From Klebsiella pneumoniae (GTDB lineage Bacteria; Pseudomonadota; Gammaproteobacteria; Eutrophobiales; Eutrophobiaceae): DNA of 39,979 nucleotides. The stretch lies in NCBI GenBank assembly GCA_945878555.1, contig CAMDWI010000029.1, positions 1 through 39,979 of the forward strand. The letters are read 5' to 3'. A program made the translations under genes and the position numbers. Under the pieces are notes generated by a model, which saw nothing but the letters and a program-made list of their open reading frames with translations, was not told where the DNA came from and did not search any database. Shown in pieces: positions 1 to 8,560 of this stretch; the first letter of the stretch is position 1, and the number at the start of each line of letters is the position of its first letter.

Positions 1-358
1 CGGGGGCAATATAACATCCATAGCGGGCAACGGCGGGTGGTACGATACGCGCACCAATCCGCTCAAACCCGGCCTTGTCCAGATTGGCAAATTTGGAGTT
101 TACCTTGTCATGGTAATTGGTAAAGCCGCCCTCCATGACATGATTGTCACTGAGAGCGAATGACAGCAATACGGCCTTTTTGACCCACTGGTTAACCGTC
201 CAGTTACCATCTATCTTCTCGGCGACGCGGATGCTGCCGTTATCCAGACCGGCCATGACCGATGCCACGGCATCCCTGATATCAGCGCTGGCAGTTTTCG
301 CATTCAGGCCGGTACGATTTTCAAAGGTCTGGTTGATAATATGTTCCAGTGTAGTCAT
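1..358 (-). CDS. dapD: Tetrahydrodipicolinate N-succinyltransferase, N-terminal part (cut by window edge)
   Basis: DapD transfers succinyl from succinyl-CoA to tetrahydrodipicolinate in the succinylase branch of diaminopimelate/lysine synthesis. Only the first 119 codons are in the window. The translation begins MTTLEHIINQTFENRTG and contains RVAEKIDGNWTVNQW, KKAVLLSFALSDN and KFANLDKAGFERIGARIVPP, which match the alpha-helical N-terminal domain of DapD as I know it from E. coli. The left-handed beta-helix with the catalytic part lies beyond base 1. The start at 358 has an AGGGA-type ribosome site just upstream. It sits 12 bases after the dapC stop, so the two genes are almost surely cotranscribed, dapC first. 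Confidence 0.93.
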   Translation of the reverse strand, partial: MTTLEHIINQTFENRTGLNAKTASADIRDAVASVMAGLDNGSIRVAEKIDGNWTVNQWVKKAVLLSFALSDNHVMEGGFTNYHDKVNSKFANLDKAGFERIGARIVPPAVARYGCYIAP

Positions 359-370
359 GAAATAATTCCC

Positions 371-1573
371 TTATTTGCTTATGTTGTAAATCAGATGATA
401 GATACGGTTTGCAGCCTCAACACACTCGTCCAGTGATGCAACCAGGGCAATACGAATTCGCCGGGTGCCAGGATTGACGCCATCCACCTCCCGGGCATTA
501 AAACTGCCAGGTAATACGTGTACATTCTGCTGGACTATCAACTGGCGCGTGAATTCAATTTCATCTATCGGTGTCTCGGGCCAGAGATAAAAACTGGCCG
601 GGGGACTGTGTACTTTCATCACCGGGCCAAGTATTCCGAGTACAGCATCAAATTTATCACGATACAGTTGACGGTTTTCAATTACGTGCGTCTCGTCATT
701 CCATGCAGCAATGCTGGCTGCCTGGGTGTATAGCGGCATGGCACAACCGTGAAAGGTCCGGTAGCGATAGTACAGATTAATCAGACTACGGTCACCCGCA
801 ACAAATCCGGATCGCATCCCCGGCACATTCGAACGTTTGGACAGGCTGTGGAAGGCCAGACAGCGGCTGAAGTTTGTTCTGCCTGCGGTAATACAAGCCT
901 GCAAAATACCCACAGGCGGGTTGTTCTCGTCACGATAAATCTCCGAATAACACTCATCGGCAATAATTGTAAAATCATAGCGATCTGCCAGGGCGAATAA
1001 CATGTCATATTCAGACTGCTTGATAGTTTCTCCCGTGGGGTTATTCGGGGAACACAGGTACAGCAGTTGGGTTTTTTCCCAGATCTCTGCAGGAACGGTA
1101 CTGTAGTCCGGCAGATAACCATTGGATTCGGTTGTGTTGACAAACCAGGGTTCTGCGCCCGCGAACAGGGCAGCCCCCTCATAGATCTGGTAAAACGGAT
1201 TACCAGTGACGACAACCGGATTGGGTTTGTCGGTATTAATAATGCAATGTGCTATGGCAAACAGTGCCTCACGTGTACCAGTGACCGGGATGATATCCGT
1301 TTCGGCGTCGAGGCTGGCTTCTGGCAGGTGGTAACGTCGGATAAGCCAATCTCTGATCGTCGCCCTTAATGCGGGAATTCCCTTGATTGTCGGGTATTTT
1401 CCTGCATCCGCCAAATTATTTTGTAATTCTGCCAGGATAAACCCCGGCGTAGGGTGTTTTGGTTCGCCAATAGAGAGGTTCAACGGTGGCAGGTCGGCCG
1501 GGCGCAGGTTTTCCCGTAGTCGGGCAAGTCTTTCAAATGGATAGGCTTGCAACTTGTGAAAACCAGGGTTCAC
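371..1573 (-). CDS. dapC: Succinyldiaminopimelate transaminase
   Basis: A PLP-dependent class I/II aminotransferase that makes N-succinyl-LL-diaminopimelate from the keto form, one step after DapD. Fold-type I marks are visible: YLCSPNNPTG, the Asp of IIADECYSEIY, and FHSLSKRSNVPGMRSGF holding the PLP lysine. The opening VNPGFHKLQAYPFERLARL matches the usual DapC N-terminus, so I place the start at the GTG at 1573 (400 residues). A longer reading frame to an ATG at 1636 adds 21 residues unlike the family, and neither start has a clear Shine-Dalgarno. Immediate linkage to dapD supports DapC over other aminotransferases such as the generic AspC type. Confidence 0.9.
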   Translation of the reverse strand: MNPGFHKLQAYPFERLARLRENLRPADLPPLNLSIGEPKHPTPGFILAELQNNLADAGKYPTIKGIPALRATIRDWLIRRYHLPEASLDAETDIIPVTGTREALFAIAHCIINTDKPNPVVVTGNPFYQIYEGAALFAGAEPWFVNTTESNGYLPDYSTVPAEIWEKTQLLYLCSPNNPTGETIKQSEYDMLFALADRYDFTIIADECYSEIYRDENNPPVGILQACITAGRTNFSRCLAFHSLSKRSNVPGMRSGFVAGDRSLINLYYRYRTFHGCAMPLYTQAASIAAWNDETHVIENRQLYRDKFDAVLGILGPVMKVHSPPASFYLWPETPIDEIEFTRQLIVQQNVHVLPGSFNAREVDGVNPGTRRIRIALVASLDECVEAANRIYHLIYNISK

Positions 1574-1833
1574 GGTAAGGATGACTCTAAGGGAAACAAG
1601 AATCGCAGTATAAGTGCTAAGGTGATATTTCTCCATCCATGTCCGTATTAAATGCGGTTTTTGTTGTGTTATGCTTGCATTCTTTACATGCCCGGAATCT
1701 TCTGAATATTGAGGTCTCGCCTGAGTCAGCGAATCTGGTTTAGCGCTGACCTGCGCGCAACTGGTTCTTCAGTGACAGAGGGGCATATTGAATTCGATAA
1801 ATAACAATCCAGAGTAAGTAATATTAAAATTGT

Positions 1834-2856
1834 ATGAACAGGAAATTTAATGTCGCAGTTGTTGGAGCCACCGGAGCCGTTGGCGAAACCATGTTATCCA
1901 TACTTGCAGAACGTGACTTCCCCGTGGGGAAAGTGCATGCAGTTGCCAGTAGCCGTTCTGCAGGGGAAAAGATTGAGTTTAAGGGGGAGGATCTTGTCGT
2001 TGAGGACCTGGCGACGTTCAACTTTGCCGGTGTTCATATCGGCCTCTTTTCGCCAGGCGCGTCAGTATCAGCCATCTATGCCCCGATAGCGGCGGCGGCT
2101 GGCTGCGTCGTTATCGATAATACCTCGCAATTCCGTTATGACGCTGATATTCCCCTGGTCGTACCGGAGGTAAATCCGCATGCTGTGGCGCAGTATACTA
2201 ACCGCGGTATTATTGCTAACCCGAATTGTTCTACTATCCAGATGCTGGTAGCGCTGAAACCGATACATGAGGCTGTTGGCATCGAGCGCATCAATGTCTG
2301 TACCTATCAGTCAGTATCCGGGACTGGTAAAGAGGGCATCTCCGAGCTGGAACAACAAACAGCTGCCTTGCTGAACGGTCGCAAGATTGAATGTACTACC
2401 TATCCAAAGCAGATAGCATTTAATGTTTTACCGCATATCGACAGTTTTCTGGAAAATGGTTACACCAAGGAAGAAATGAAAATGGTCTGGGAAACCCGCA
2501 AGATTCTTGAGGATGAGTCGATACAGGTTAATCCTACAGCAGTCCGGGTCCCGGTTTTTTATGGCCATTCCGAGGCTGTTCATATCGAGACCCGTACCAA
2601 GATCACTGCTGCGCAGGCCAGAAAATTACTTGAGTCCGCGCCGGGTGTGGTCGTGCTGGATGACAGGAATAACGGTGGTTATCCGACGGCCGTTACCGAG
2701 GGGGCAGGGACCGATCCGGTCTTTGTAGGACGAATTCGCGAGGACATTTCGCATCCCCGGGGTCTTAATCTTTGGGTAGTATCCGACAATGTTCGCAAGG
2801 GGGCTGCATTAAATAGTGTTCAAATAGGCGAAATTTTGGTAAAAGACTATTTGTAA
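1834..2856 (+). CDS. asd: Aspartate-semialdehyde dehydrogenase
   Basis: Reduces L-aspartyl phosphate to aspartate semialdehyde with NADPH, the branch point for lysine/diaminopimelate, threonine and methionine. The 340-residue protein starts with the dinucleotide-binding motif NVAVVGATGAVGETML. It has the catalytic cysteine in ANPNCSTIQM (Cys132) and a dimerisation-domain segment VRVPVFYGHSEAVHIET. Length and motifs fit the shorter Asd2-type enzymes that usually precede fimV. The ribosome site is weak. The gene is divergent from dapC-dapD across about 260 bases, which places two genes of the same pathway back to back, possibly sharing control. Confidence 0.95.
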   Translation: MNRKFNVAVVGATGAVGETMLSILAERDFPVGKVHAVASSRSAGEKIEFKGEDLVVEDLATFNFAGVHIGLFSPGASVSAIYAPIAAAAGCVVIDNTSQFRYDADIPLVVPEVNPHAVAQYTNRGIIANPNCSTIQMLVALKPIHEAVGIERINVCTYQSVSGTGKEGISELEQQTAALLNGRKIECTTYPKQIAFNVLPHIDSFLENGYTKEEMKMVWETRKILEDESIQVNPTAVRVPVFYGHSEAVHIETRTKITAAQARKLLESAPGVVVLDDRNNGGYPTAVTEGAGTDPVFVGRIREDISHPRGLNLWVVSDNVRKGAALNSVQIGEILVKDYL

Positions 2857-3035
2857 ACTATAGTTAAAGGGTAATTGTAAAGCAGCTTCGCAAGTGTTGG
2901 TGTTATGCAGAATGGGAAGACAAGCCTGTAATGTTGAAAAAAATCAAAAATTACAATGAGTTAAGGTTAATGTTGAGGCGATGACTGTGTTCGGGGTTTC
3001 TTTTAAGGTTTTGTTTTAAAAGAGAATTTTAGAGA

Positions 3036-3051
3036 AATTATTATAATAATT
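3036..3051. promoter_or_regulatory. Perfect AT-only palindrome abutting a start codon
   Basis: The 16 bases AATTATTATAATAATT are a perfect palindrome ending directly before the ATG at 3052, and they contain a TATAAT. It could be an operator, a -10 element of a very short-leader promoter, or chance in an AT-rich spacer. No good Shine-Dalgarno lies at normal distance, because AGAGAA is about 15 bases from the ATG. Confidence 0.3.
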
Positions 3052-3429
3052 ATGGGAAAAATAACGCTGAAATATCTTCTGTGTATAATTTCACTGTGTT
3101 ATTTGACCACAGCTCAGGGGGTTACCCTGTCGGATATTGAAACGAGGTCATATCTTAATCAGCCGCTGAATGCCCGAGTCAATATCTCCAATGCGAGTGA
3201 GTCAGAACTGGAAGACCTCGAAACAGGCTTTGTTGAGTCGAATACGGGCACAGGTCAGGGCGAAATACGCCTGAATGCAGAACTGGTGGATGACAGTACT
3301 GGACGTTATATCCATATCACCAGCAAGGAAACTATACGTGAACCTGTGGTCACATTCACGCTGGAGCTGGTCTGGCCCGCAGGCAGATTACAACGCGAAT
3401 ATTCGTTGTTGATGGATCCGAAGAATTAA
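3052..3429 (+). CDS. Small secreted protein made of a single FimV-type N-terminal domain
   Basis: A 125-residue protein with a likely Sec signal peptide (about residues 1-22, LKYLLCIISLCYLTTAQG). The rest parallels the first 130 residues of the FimV encoded next door. Shared blocks are LNQPLNARVNI against LNQPFDARIEL, IHITSKETIREPVVTF against VHVTSREPLREPFLNF, and WPAGRLQREYSLLMDP against WANGRLYREYTVLLDP. It lacks the LysM, coiled coil, membrane segment and acidic tail of FimV, and its middle is shorter. It is 23 bases upstream of fimV and probably cotranscribed. It looks like a duplicated, free-standing domain acting in the periplasm. Its function is unknown; it may compete with or extend FimV interactions. 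Confidence 0.85.
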   Translation: MGKITLKYLLCIISLCYLTTAQGVTLSDIETRSYLNQPLNARVNISNASESELEDLETGFVESNTGTGQGEIRLNAELVDDSTGRYIHITSKETIREPVVTFTLELVWPAGRLQREYSLLMDPKN

Positions 3430-3452
3430 TCCGGGGAATAAGGAATTATAGA

Positions 3453-6400
3453 ATGATGCGCAAATTTGTATCAGTTATATTGCTGTCGGTATTTTCTGCG
3501 GGGGTTCTGGCCCTCGGTCTGGGCAATATACAATTGAATTCGGGGCTGAACCAGCCGTTTGACGCAAGGATAGAATTGCTTTCGCCTACAGCCTCTGAAC
3601 TCGATAGCCTGTCAGTGTCACTAGCAACTGTGGAGGCATTTGAACGGGCCGGGATAGACAGGGCGTTTGTTCTGGGATCATTACGTTTTGAAATACAACA
3701 GGGCGACGCAGGCCAGGATTTTGTACATGTCACATCACGGGAACCATTGCGTGAACCCTTTCTTAATTTTTTAATTGAGGCAAGCTGGGCAAACGGCAGG
3801 CTGTATCGCGAATACACCGTTTTGCTGGATCCGCCCCTGTATGATCCCTATGCGGGACGCCCGATAACAGCGAGTTCTGCATCTGATAACAGTGCAGGAA
3901 CCGATACGGCTTCCGAATCAGCATCCGCAAACAATAATTCTTCAGTCGAACCAACCGAATCAGGTTTTTCCGGCAACGAAGTCGGTCCGATTGCTGCGAC
4001 TGAAACCTTGTGGTCAGTGGCGAGCCGGGTCAGACCCGACAGTTCAGTCACTGTAAACCAGATGATGCTCGCCTTGTTCAGGGCAAACCCGGATGCTTTT
4101 ATAGGAAATAATATCAATGGTCTCAAGCAAGGCCAGATACTACGTGTGCCTGAACTTGGTGATATAAATTCAACTTCTTATGAGGCTGCTCTGGAGGAAG
4201 TTCGTTCGCAAAATGCGTTGTGGGAAGATATACGTGGTTCGGTTGCTTCGACACCGGTAGAGAGACCGGTTTCGACCTCTTCTGAATCTGTCAATCAGGC
4301 TACTACCTCTAACTCTAATCCGGTCTCGGCCTCAGCTGGTGCTGGGTCAGAATTACGCCTGCTTGCTCCAGGTGAACAGGGCGCAGTCGCAGGCCAGGCA
4401 GCCACCGCCGCAAATGCGGATGCAGGCCTGGGCTTGATGAATGAGCAGGTCGAATCACTGACATCTGAAAACTCCGAATTGCGGAGTCGCTTGACAGAGT
4501 CAGAAACCATTATTGAGGATCTCAAACGTCTCATCGAATTAAAAGATGATGAACTTGCCACACTGCAACAGCAAATGGGTGGAACACCGGCAACAGCAGA
4601 AAGTACAGCTACGGTTACAGAAGTGGTCAGTACAGATGAACAATCGGACGAGACTGCTCCCACTGACGTGACGGATTCTCCGGTGTCAGCGGATGCAGAG
4701 ATTGTGACTGAGGAGCCTTCGGCTACGTCGGACGCTCAGGTAGACGAGGGCGTCACGGAACAGGCCGACACCACCGCTATGGTGGAAGAGCCAGCGGACG
4801 AGCCGGTTACTGAGGAGGCTACAGCTGAACCCGATGTCCAGCCGGTAGTTGCAGAGACACAGGCAGATACCGGATATGAGCCGGGGCTGGTAGAACAGAT
4901 ACTCGGGTTTGTCTTTGGTAATCTCCCGCTGGTAGGTGGTGGACTTGTAGCGATTCTCCTGCTTGCAATGGTTCCGTCGATACTCCGCAAACGTAAGGAG
5001 GCTGCCAGCGAAGCAGACCAGTCAGCCCAGATAGCATTCCCTGATTTCAATGCTGCCCAGACTGGAACAGATGCGGCAGATGGCCCGCAGATGGATTTCG
5101 ATCTTGACAAGGATGCGGAAGCTGATGCGGCGGTACCGGCAGACCAGCTTGCGGACGCTCTTGAGCCCCAGTCTATGCCTGTGGAAGTTGCAGCTGAAGC
5201 CCCTGAAGTTGCCGAAGAGGATCCACTCGCTGAAGTAAATGTGTTTCTTGCCTATGAACATTTTGATTCAGCCGAAGAATTTGTGCGTGATGCTATTTCC
5301 CGCCAGCCAGCTAATCTTGATTTTCACAGCAAACTACTGGAAGTATTTTACTCGGCCGGTGACAAAGCCAAATATGAAGAAGAGGCCAGGGTATTGTATG
5401 ACCTGGTAAGTGGTTCAGGCCCACATTGGGACATGGCCACAATAATGTGGCAGGAAATGTCACCCAATCGACCCTTGTTTGCCGAGCCTGCAGAGGGTGA
5501 AGACGATGTGCGCGGTGATGTTTCGTCTGGCGGAGGCATTGTAGATCTTACTGCTGATGATTCATCAACAGATGATGCCGGTCTTGATTTTGATCTCGGT
5601 ATGACGATGGATGTCCCGGCATCCGCAAGCAAGGGATCCGGTGATGATGATATGCTTGATATCACGGCGGGTTCTCAGGATATGCTGGATGTTACTGCCG
5701 CAGTTTCTACCGGGCCTGATGATGAAGATATTCTCGATGTTACTGCTGCGGTTGGCCTTGAGACCATGCAGGAAAGACCTGCAGACGATATGGATATCAT
5801 GGATATTTCCACGTCTGGAACAGATGATTTACTTGATGTAACAGCACATTCGGATATGGAGGCAGGGCAGGATGAGGACGTGCTCGATATCTCGATGAAT
5901 CCGTCCGCTTCGGCTGATACGCCGGAGTTTGACAACATGAGCAATACAGGGAGTTCCGACGATAATCTGCTGGACTTTGATATCGGTGGTCTGTCTGCAA
6001 CGGAATCTGAAGCGGAGGACGCCCTGGCGCTTGATGAAAATGATGGTGGTATTGAACTGGATTTTGGTACAGAAGAACCGGCAGAAGAGGGTAGCCTTGA
6101 ATTATCGATGGATACTGCCAGCAAGGACGATGATGGTGGATTGAGTCTTGATTTTGAGACTGACAGTGAGTCAAGTGTGGATGAGGATAGTCTGGATTTA
6201 TCAATGGATCTTGATGTACCTGGCGGCAGCAATGGCGGGCTTGAACTGGATTTTGAAAGTGATGACTCTCATCCAAAATCCGATGTGGCATTTGATCTGG
6301 ATTTGGCCATGGAGGACGAATCATCACCTTCCTCTTCGGTTGAGATAGATATGGATATGGACAGCACTGTAAAAATTCCTAAAAGCAGTGTGATGTCTCT

Positions 6401-6647
6401 GGACAGTCCAGAGCTTGATAATGATGATGATGACGATGAAGGCGACCATACTGTATTTGTCGCCAGGACCAATGACGCTGGTGAGCAATCAGCAGATGAT
6501 GAAAATGCGACAAAACTGGATCTTGCCAAGGCCTACGTCGAGCTTGGCGACAGCGACAATGCCAAATCAATACTGGAAGAAGTCATCGCCGAGGGCAACC
6601 CTGCCCAACGTCGTCAGGCCCAGGAATTGATGACACAAATCGCCTGA
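3453..6647 (+). CDS. fimV: FimV-like polar hub protein
   Basis: FimV homologues are inner-membrane proteins that organise the cell pole and type IV pilus/twitching functions and bind peptidoglycan. Order in this 1064-residue protein: signal peptide (about 1-21); FimV N-terminal domain (about 22-130); LysM-like module (about 179-232, ETLWSVASRVRPDSSVTVNQ); coiled coil (about 324-376); transmembrane helix (about 482-509) followed by RKRKE; a TPR-like cytoplasmic segment (about 588-652, LAYEHFDSAEEFVRDAI); a very acidic repeat region (about 730-1010); and the conserved C-terminal FimV box KLDLAKAYVELGDSDNAKSI. Start: tandem ATGs at 3453/3456 behind AAGGAA. Position between asd and truA is the classic one. 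Confidence 0.95.
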   Translation: MMRKFVSVILLSVFSAGVLALGLGNIQLNSGLNQPFDARIELLSPTASELDSLSVSLATVEAFERAGIDRAFVLGSLRFEIQQGDAGQDFVHVTSREPLREPFLNFLIEASWANGRLYREYTVLLDPPLYDPYAGRPITASSASDNSAGTDTASESASANNNSSVEPTESGFSGNEVGPIAATETLWSVASRVRPDSSVTVNQMMLALFRANPDAFIGNNINGLKQGQILRVPELGDINSTSYEAALEEVRSQNALWEDIRGSVASTPVERPVSTSSESVNQATTSNSNPVSASAGAGSELRLLAPGEQGAVAGQAATAANADAGLGLMNEQVESLTSENSELRSRLTESETIIEDLKRLIELKDDELATLQQQMGGTPATAESTATVTEVVSTDEQSDETAPTDVTDSPVSADAEIVTEEPSATSDAQVDEGVTEQADTTAMVEEPADEPVTEEATAEPDVQPVVAETQADTGYEPGLVEQILGFVFGNLPLVGGGLVAILLLAMVPSILRKRKEAASEADQSAQIAFPDFNAAQTGTDAADGPQMDFDLDKDAEADAAVPADQLADALEPQSMPVEVAAEAPEVAEEDPLAEVNVFLAYEHFDSAEEFVRDAISRQPANLDFHSKLLEVFYSAGDKAKYEEEARVLYDLVSGSGPHWDMATIMWQEMSPNRPLFAEPAEGEDDVRGDVSSGGGIVDLTADDSSTDDAGLDFDLGMTMDVPASASKGSGDDDMLDITAGSQDMLDVTAAVSTGPDDEDILDVTAAVGLETMQERPADDMDIMDISTSGTDDLLDVTAHSDMEAGQDEDVLDISMNPSASADTPEFDNMSNTGSSDDNLLDFDIGGLSATESEAEDALALDENDGGIELDFGTEEPAEEGSLELSMDTASKDDDGGLSLDFETDSESSVDEDSLDLSMDLDVPGGSNGGLELDFESDDSHPKSDVAFDLDLAMEDESSPSSSVEIDMDMDSTVKIPKSSVMSLDSPELDNDDDDDEGDHTVFVARTNDAGEQSADDENATKLDLAKAYVELGDSDNAKSILEEVIAEGNPAQRRQAQELMTQIA

Positions 6648-6742
6648 TACGGTTATAGCAGAAGTACCACCAGTCTTGTGCAGGTCGGGACTGATAATGG
6701 CAGAATCACGCGGTATTTGACTGCTTTGATGTAATAGCTACG

Positions 6743-7543
6743 ATGAGGATTGCAGCAGGGGTCGAGTATTGCGGAGCAGATTTCTCCGGATGGCAGTCAC
6801 AGTCAGGCCAGAGGACAGTTCAGGTATGTGTGGAGACTGCAATTTCCGCTATAGCGGATCATCCCGTTCAGGTGCAATGTGCTGGCAGGACAGATGCCGG
6901 CGTACATGCGGTACATCAGGTTATCCATTTCGATACCACAGCGCATAGAGAGCCTCGGTCATGGGTGCTTGGAGCTAATACAAAATTACCCTCTGATATC
7001 AACCTGTTGTGGGCGCAGCCGGTCGCAAACGATTTCAATTCACGATTTTCCGCACTGTCCAGACGCTATAAATACCTCATACTTAACCGACCGATCAGGT
7101 CGGCATTAAACAGCCGGATATTGACCTTTGAACGTTACCGACTCGATATAGACCGGATGGCAGAGGCTGCCCGGGATCTGGTCGGGGAGCACGATTTTAC
7201 CTCCTATCGCGCTGTCTCTTGCCAGGCCAGGACGCCGGTCAGGCAAATCAACAGACTGGAGGTTTCCCGTCAGGGATCACTGGTAATAATCGATGTTGAA
7301 GCAAATGCATTTTTACATCATATGGTAAGAAACATTGCCGGTGTATTGATGACTATTGGCAAGGGAGATGAACCTGCAGGATGGGCAAAGGAGGTGCTAC
7401 AGGCAAGGGACAGGACGGCAGGGGGGGTCACAGCCCTGGCGGATGGGCTCTACCTGATGGAGGTTTGTTATGAGGAGAGATTTGCCATTCCCCGACTGGA
7501 AAACAGTTTGCAAATACTTGACCGATACGGATTGTTATATTGA
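6743..7543 (+). CDS. truA: tRNA pseudouridine(38-40) synthase
   Basis: TruA isomerises uridines 38-40 in the anticodon stem-loop of many tRNAs. The 266-residue protein has the catalytic Asp51 in CAGRTDAGVHAVHQV, the early YCGADFSGWQSQ motif and the late ANAFLHHMVRNIAGVL motif, all family hallmarks, and a normal length. It lies 95 bases after fimV. I see no strong terminator between them, so readthrough is likely. The ribosome site before the ATG is poor. Confidence 0.96.
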   Translation: MRIAAGVEYCGADFSGWQSQSGQRTVQVCVETAISAIADHPVQVQCAGRTDAGVHAVHQVIHFDTTAHREPRSWVLGANTKLPSDINLLWAQPVANDFNSRFSALSRRYKYLILNRPIRSALNSRILTFERYRLDIDRMAEAARDLVGEHDFTSYRAVSCQARTPVRQINRLEVSRQGSLVIIDVEANAFLHHMVRNIAGVLMTIGKGDEPAGWAKEVLQARDRTAGGVTALADGLYLMEVCYEERFAIPRLENSLQILDRYGLLY

Positions 7544-7612
7544 GACTTCAATAGTCTGGCGGGCAAGTTGACCTATAATATTAGCTATACCCCCGCAACG
7601 ATAGATTCCCTG

Positions 7613-7618
7613 TATAAT
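7613..7618 (+). promoter_or_regulatory. Possible -10 box upstream of trpF
   Basis: An exact TATAAT occurs 56 bases before the trpF start, and a second exact TATAAT lies at 7574-7579. Neither has a good -35 hexamer at 16-18 bases. The 130-base truA-trpF gap could carry its own promoter, but the evidence is only these hexamers. No Trp-rich leader peptide typical of attenuation is visible. Confidence 0.2.
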
Positions 7619-7673
7619 TTGAATTTATACGAAACGAGCGCCTGTACCAGAGGAATAATAGAGTCCTGCCATA

Positions 7674-8303
7674 ATGAACAGAGTCCGGGTAAAGATATGT
7701 GGTATTACACGTCCTGGTGACGGGGTTGATGCTGCCAGCGCGGGTGCAGATGCTATTGGGCTGGTTTTTTACAATAAAAGTACCCGATCTGTCAGCATAG
7801 AAACTGCAAACCGGATCATTCGGGAATTACCGCCTTTTGTTACAAAGGTTGGTCTGTTTGTAGATGCGGTGCCCCAGGAGATAAGATCGGTGCTGAGTAA
7901 TGTCGATCTGGATATGTTACAGTTTCACGGTGACGAACTGCCAGAGCACTGTGAACTTTTTGGCAAACCCTGGTTGAAGGCGATAAGGATGGTTCATGGA
8001 ATAGACCTGCAGCACCAGGCAGAGCGCTATAAAAACTGCACCGGGCTATTGCTGGACAGCAGTGTACCAGGACAGGCCGGGGGCACTGGTCATGTGTTCG
8101 ACTGGGACATGGTTTCCCCCATTGCACTAAAGCCATTGGTCCTGGCAGGAGGACTGCATCAGACCAATGTCCAGCAGGCAATTCTTCGGGTCAGACCCTA
8201 TGCCGTGGACGTCAGTAGTGGTGTAGAATCAGCGCCGGGCATCAAGGATATGGTTAAAATGACCGGATTTATCAAGCAGGTCAGGATTGCAGAAAGTGCA
8301 TAA
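7674..8303 (+). CDS. trpF: Phosphoribosylanthranilate isomerase
   Basis: Catalyses the Amadori rearrangement of phosphoribosylanthranilate in tryptophan synthesis. The 209-residue TIM-barrel protein begins VRVKICGIT, giving the catalytic general base Cys9. It carries the general acid Asp128 in LLLDSSVPGQAGGTG, and the phosphate-binding ends LAGGLHQTNV and VDVSSGVESAPGIKD. It is monofunctional, not fused to TrpC. As in many gammaproteobacteria, it is separated from the other trp genes and lies with accD. Confidence 0.96.
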   Translation: MNRVRVKICGITRPGDGVDAASAGADAIGLVFYNKSTRSVSIETANRIIRELPPFVTKVGLFVDAVPQEIRSVLSNVDLDMLQFHGDELPEHCELFGKPWLKAIRMVHGIDLQHQAERYKNCTGLLLDSSVPGQAGGTGHVFDWDMVSPIALKPLVLAGGLHQTNVQQAILRVRPYAVDVSSGVESAPGIKDMVKMTGFIKQVRIAESA

Positions 8304-8517
8304 CAGGCAAAGATTAATTGATTTGATAGCAGAGTTTAAACTGGATCGGCGTGATATTGCCGAAATACTGAGTGTAGGACGGGAAACTGTTGATCACTGG
8401 TTATTATCCGGTGAATCAAAACGGCATGAGGAAATCCCGGAGATGGCCATTGAATTGCTGGAATATAAACTTGGCGCCAGACATCCTGACAGGGATAAGC
8501 CGGATGCTGATGTCTGA
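8296..8517 (+). CDS. Small helix-turn-helix protein between trpF and accD
   Basis: A small acidic-to-neutral protein of about 73 residues. The segment IAEFKLDRRDIAEILSVGRETVDHWLL reads as a helix-turn-helix of Xre/phage-repressor style, followed by the helix EIPEMAIELLEYKLGAR. I prefer the GTG at 8296, which overlaps the end of trpF by 8 bases and has AGGA about 9 bases upstream. A TTG at 8287 would add three residues. Overlap with trpF and the 43-base gap to accD indicate operon membership. I recognise similar small HTH proteins from this kind of neighbourhood but know no characterised member, so the regulatory role is inferred from the fold only. Confidence 0.78.
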   Translation: MHNRQRLIDLIAEFKLDRRDIAEILSVGRETVDHWLLSGESKRHEEIPEMAIELLEYKLGARHPDRDKPDADV

Positions 8518-8560
8518 TTTCAACATTAACAAACCAATAAACTGAAATATTACAGAATCT

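Noticed and set aside
1574..1636. Longer dapC form starting at the ATG at 1636
   Set aside because: The extra 21 residues do not resemble the family, while the GTG at 1573 begins the usual NPGF-KLQAYPFERL sequence.
5675..6570. Several long minus-strand frames opposite the fimV acidic region
   Set aside because: They are mirrors of the repetitive GAT/GAC-rich coding of FimV, giving Ser- or His-rich nonsense without ribosome sites.
7544..7673. Tryptophan attenuator before trpF
   Set aside because: No short leader peptide with consecutive Trp codons and no terminator/antiterminator pair is visible.
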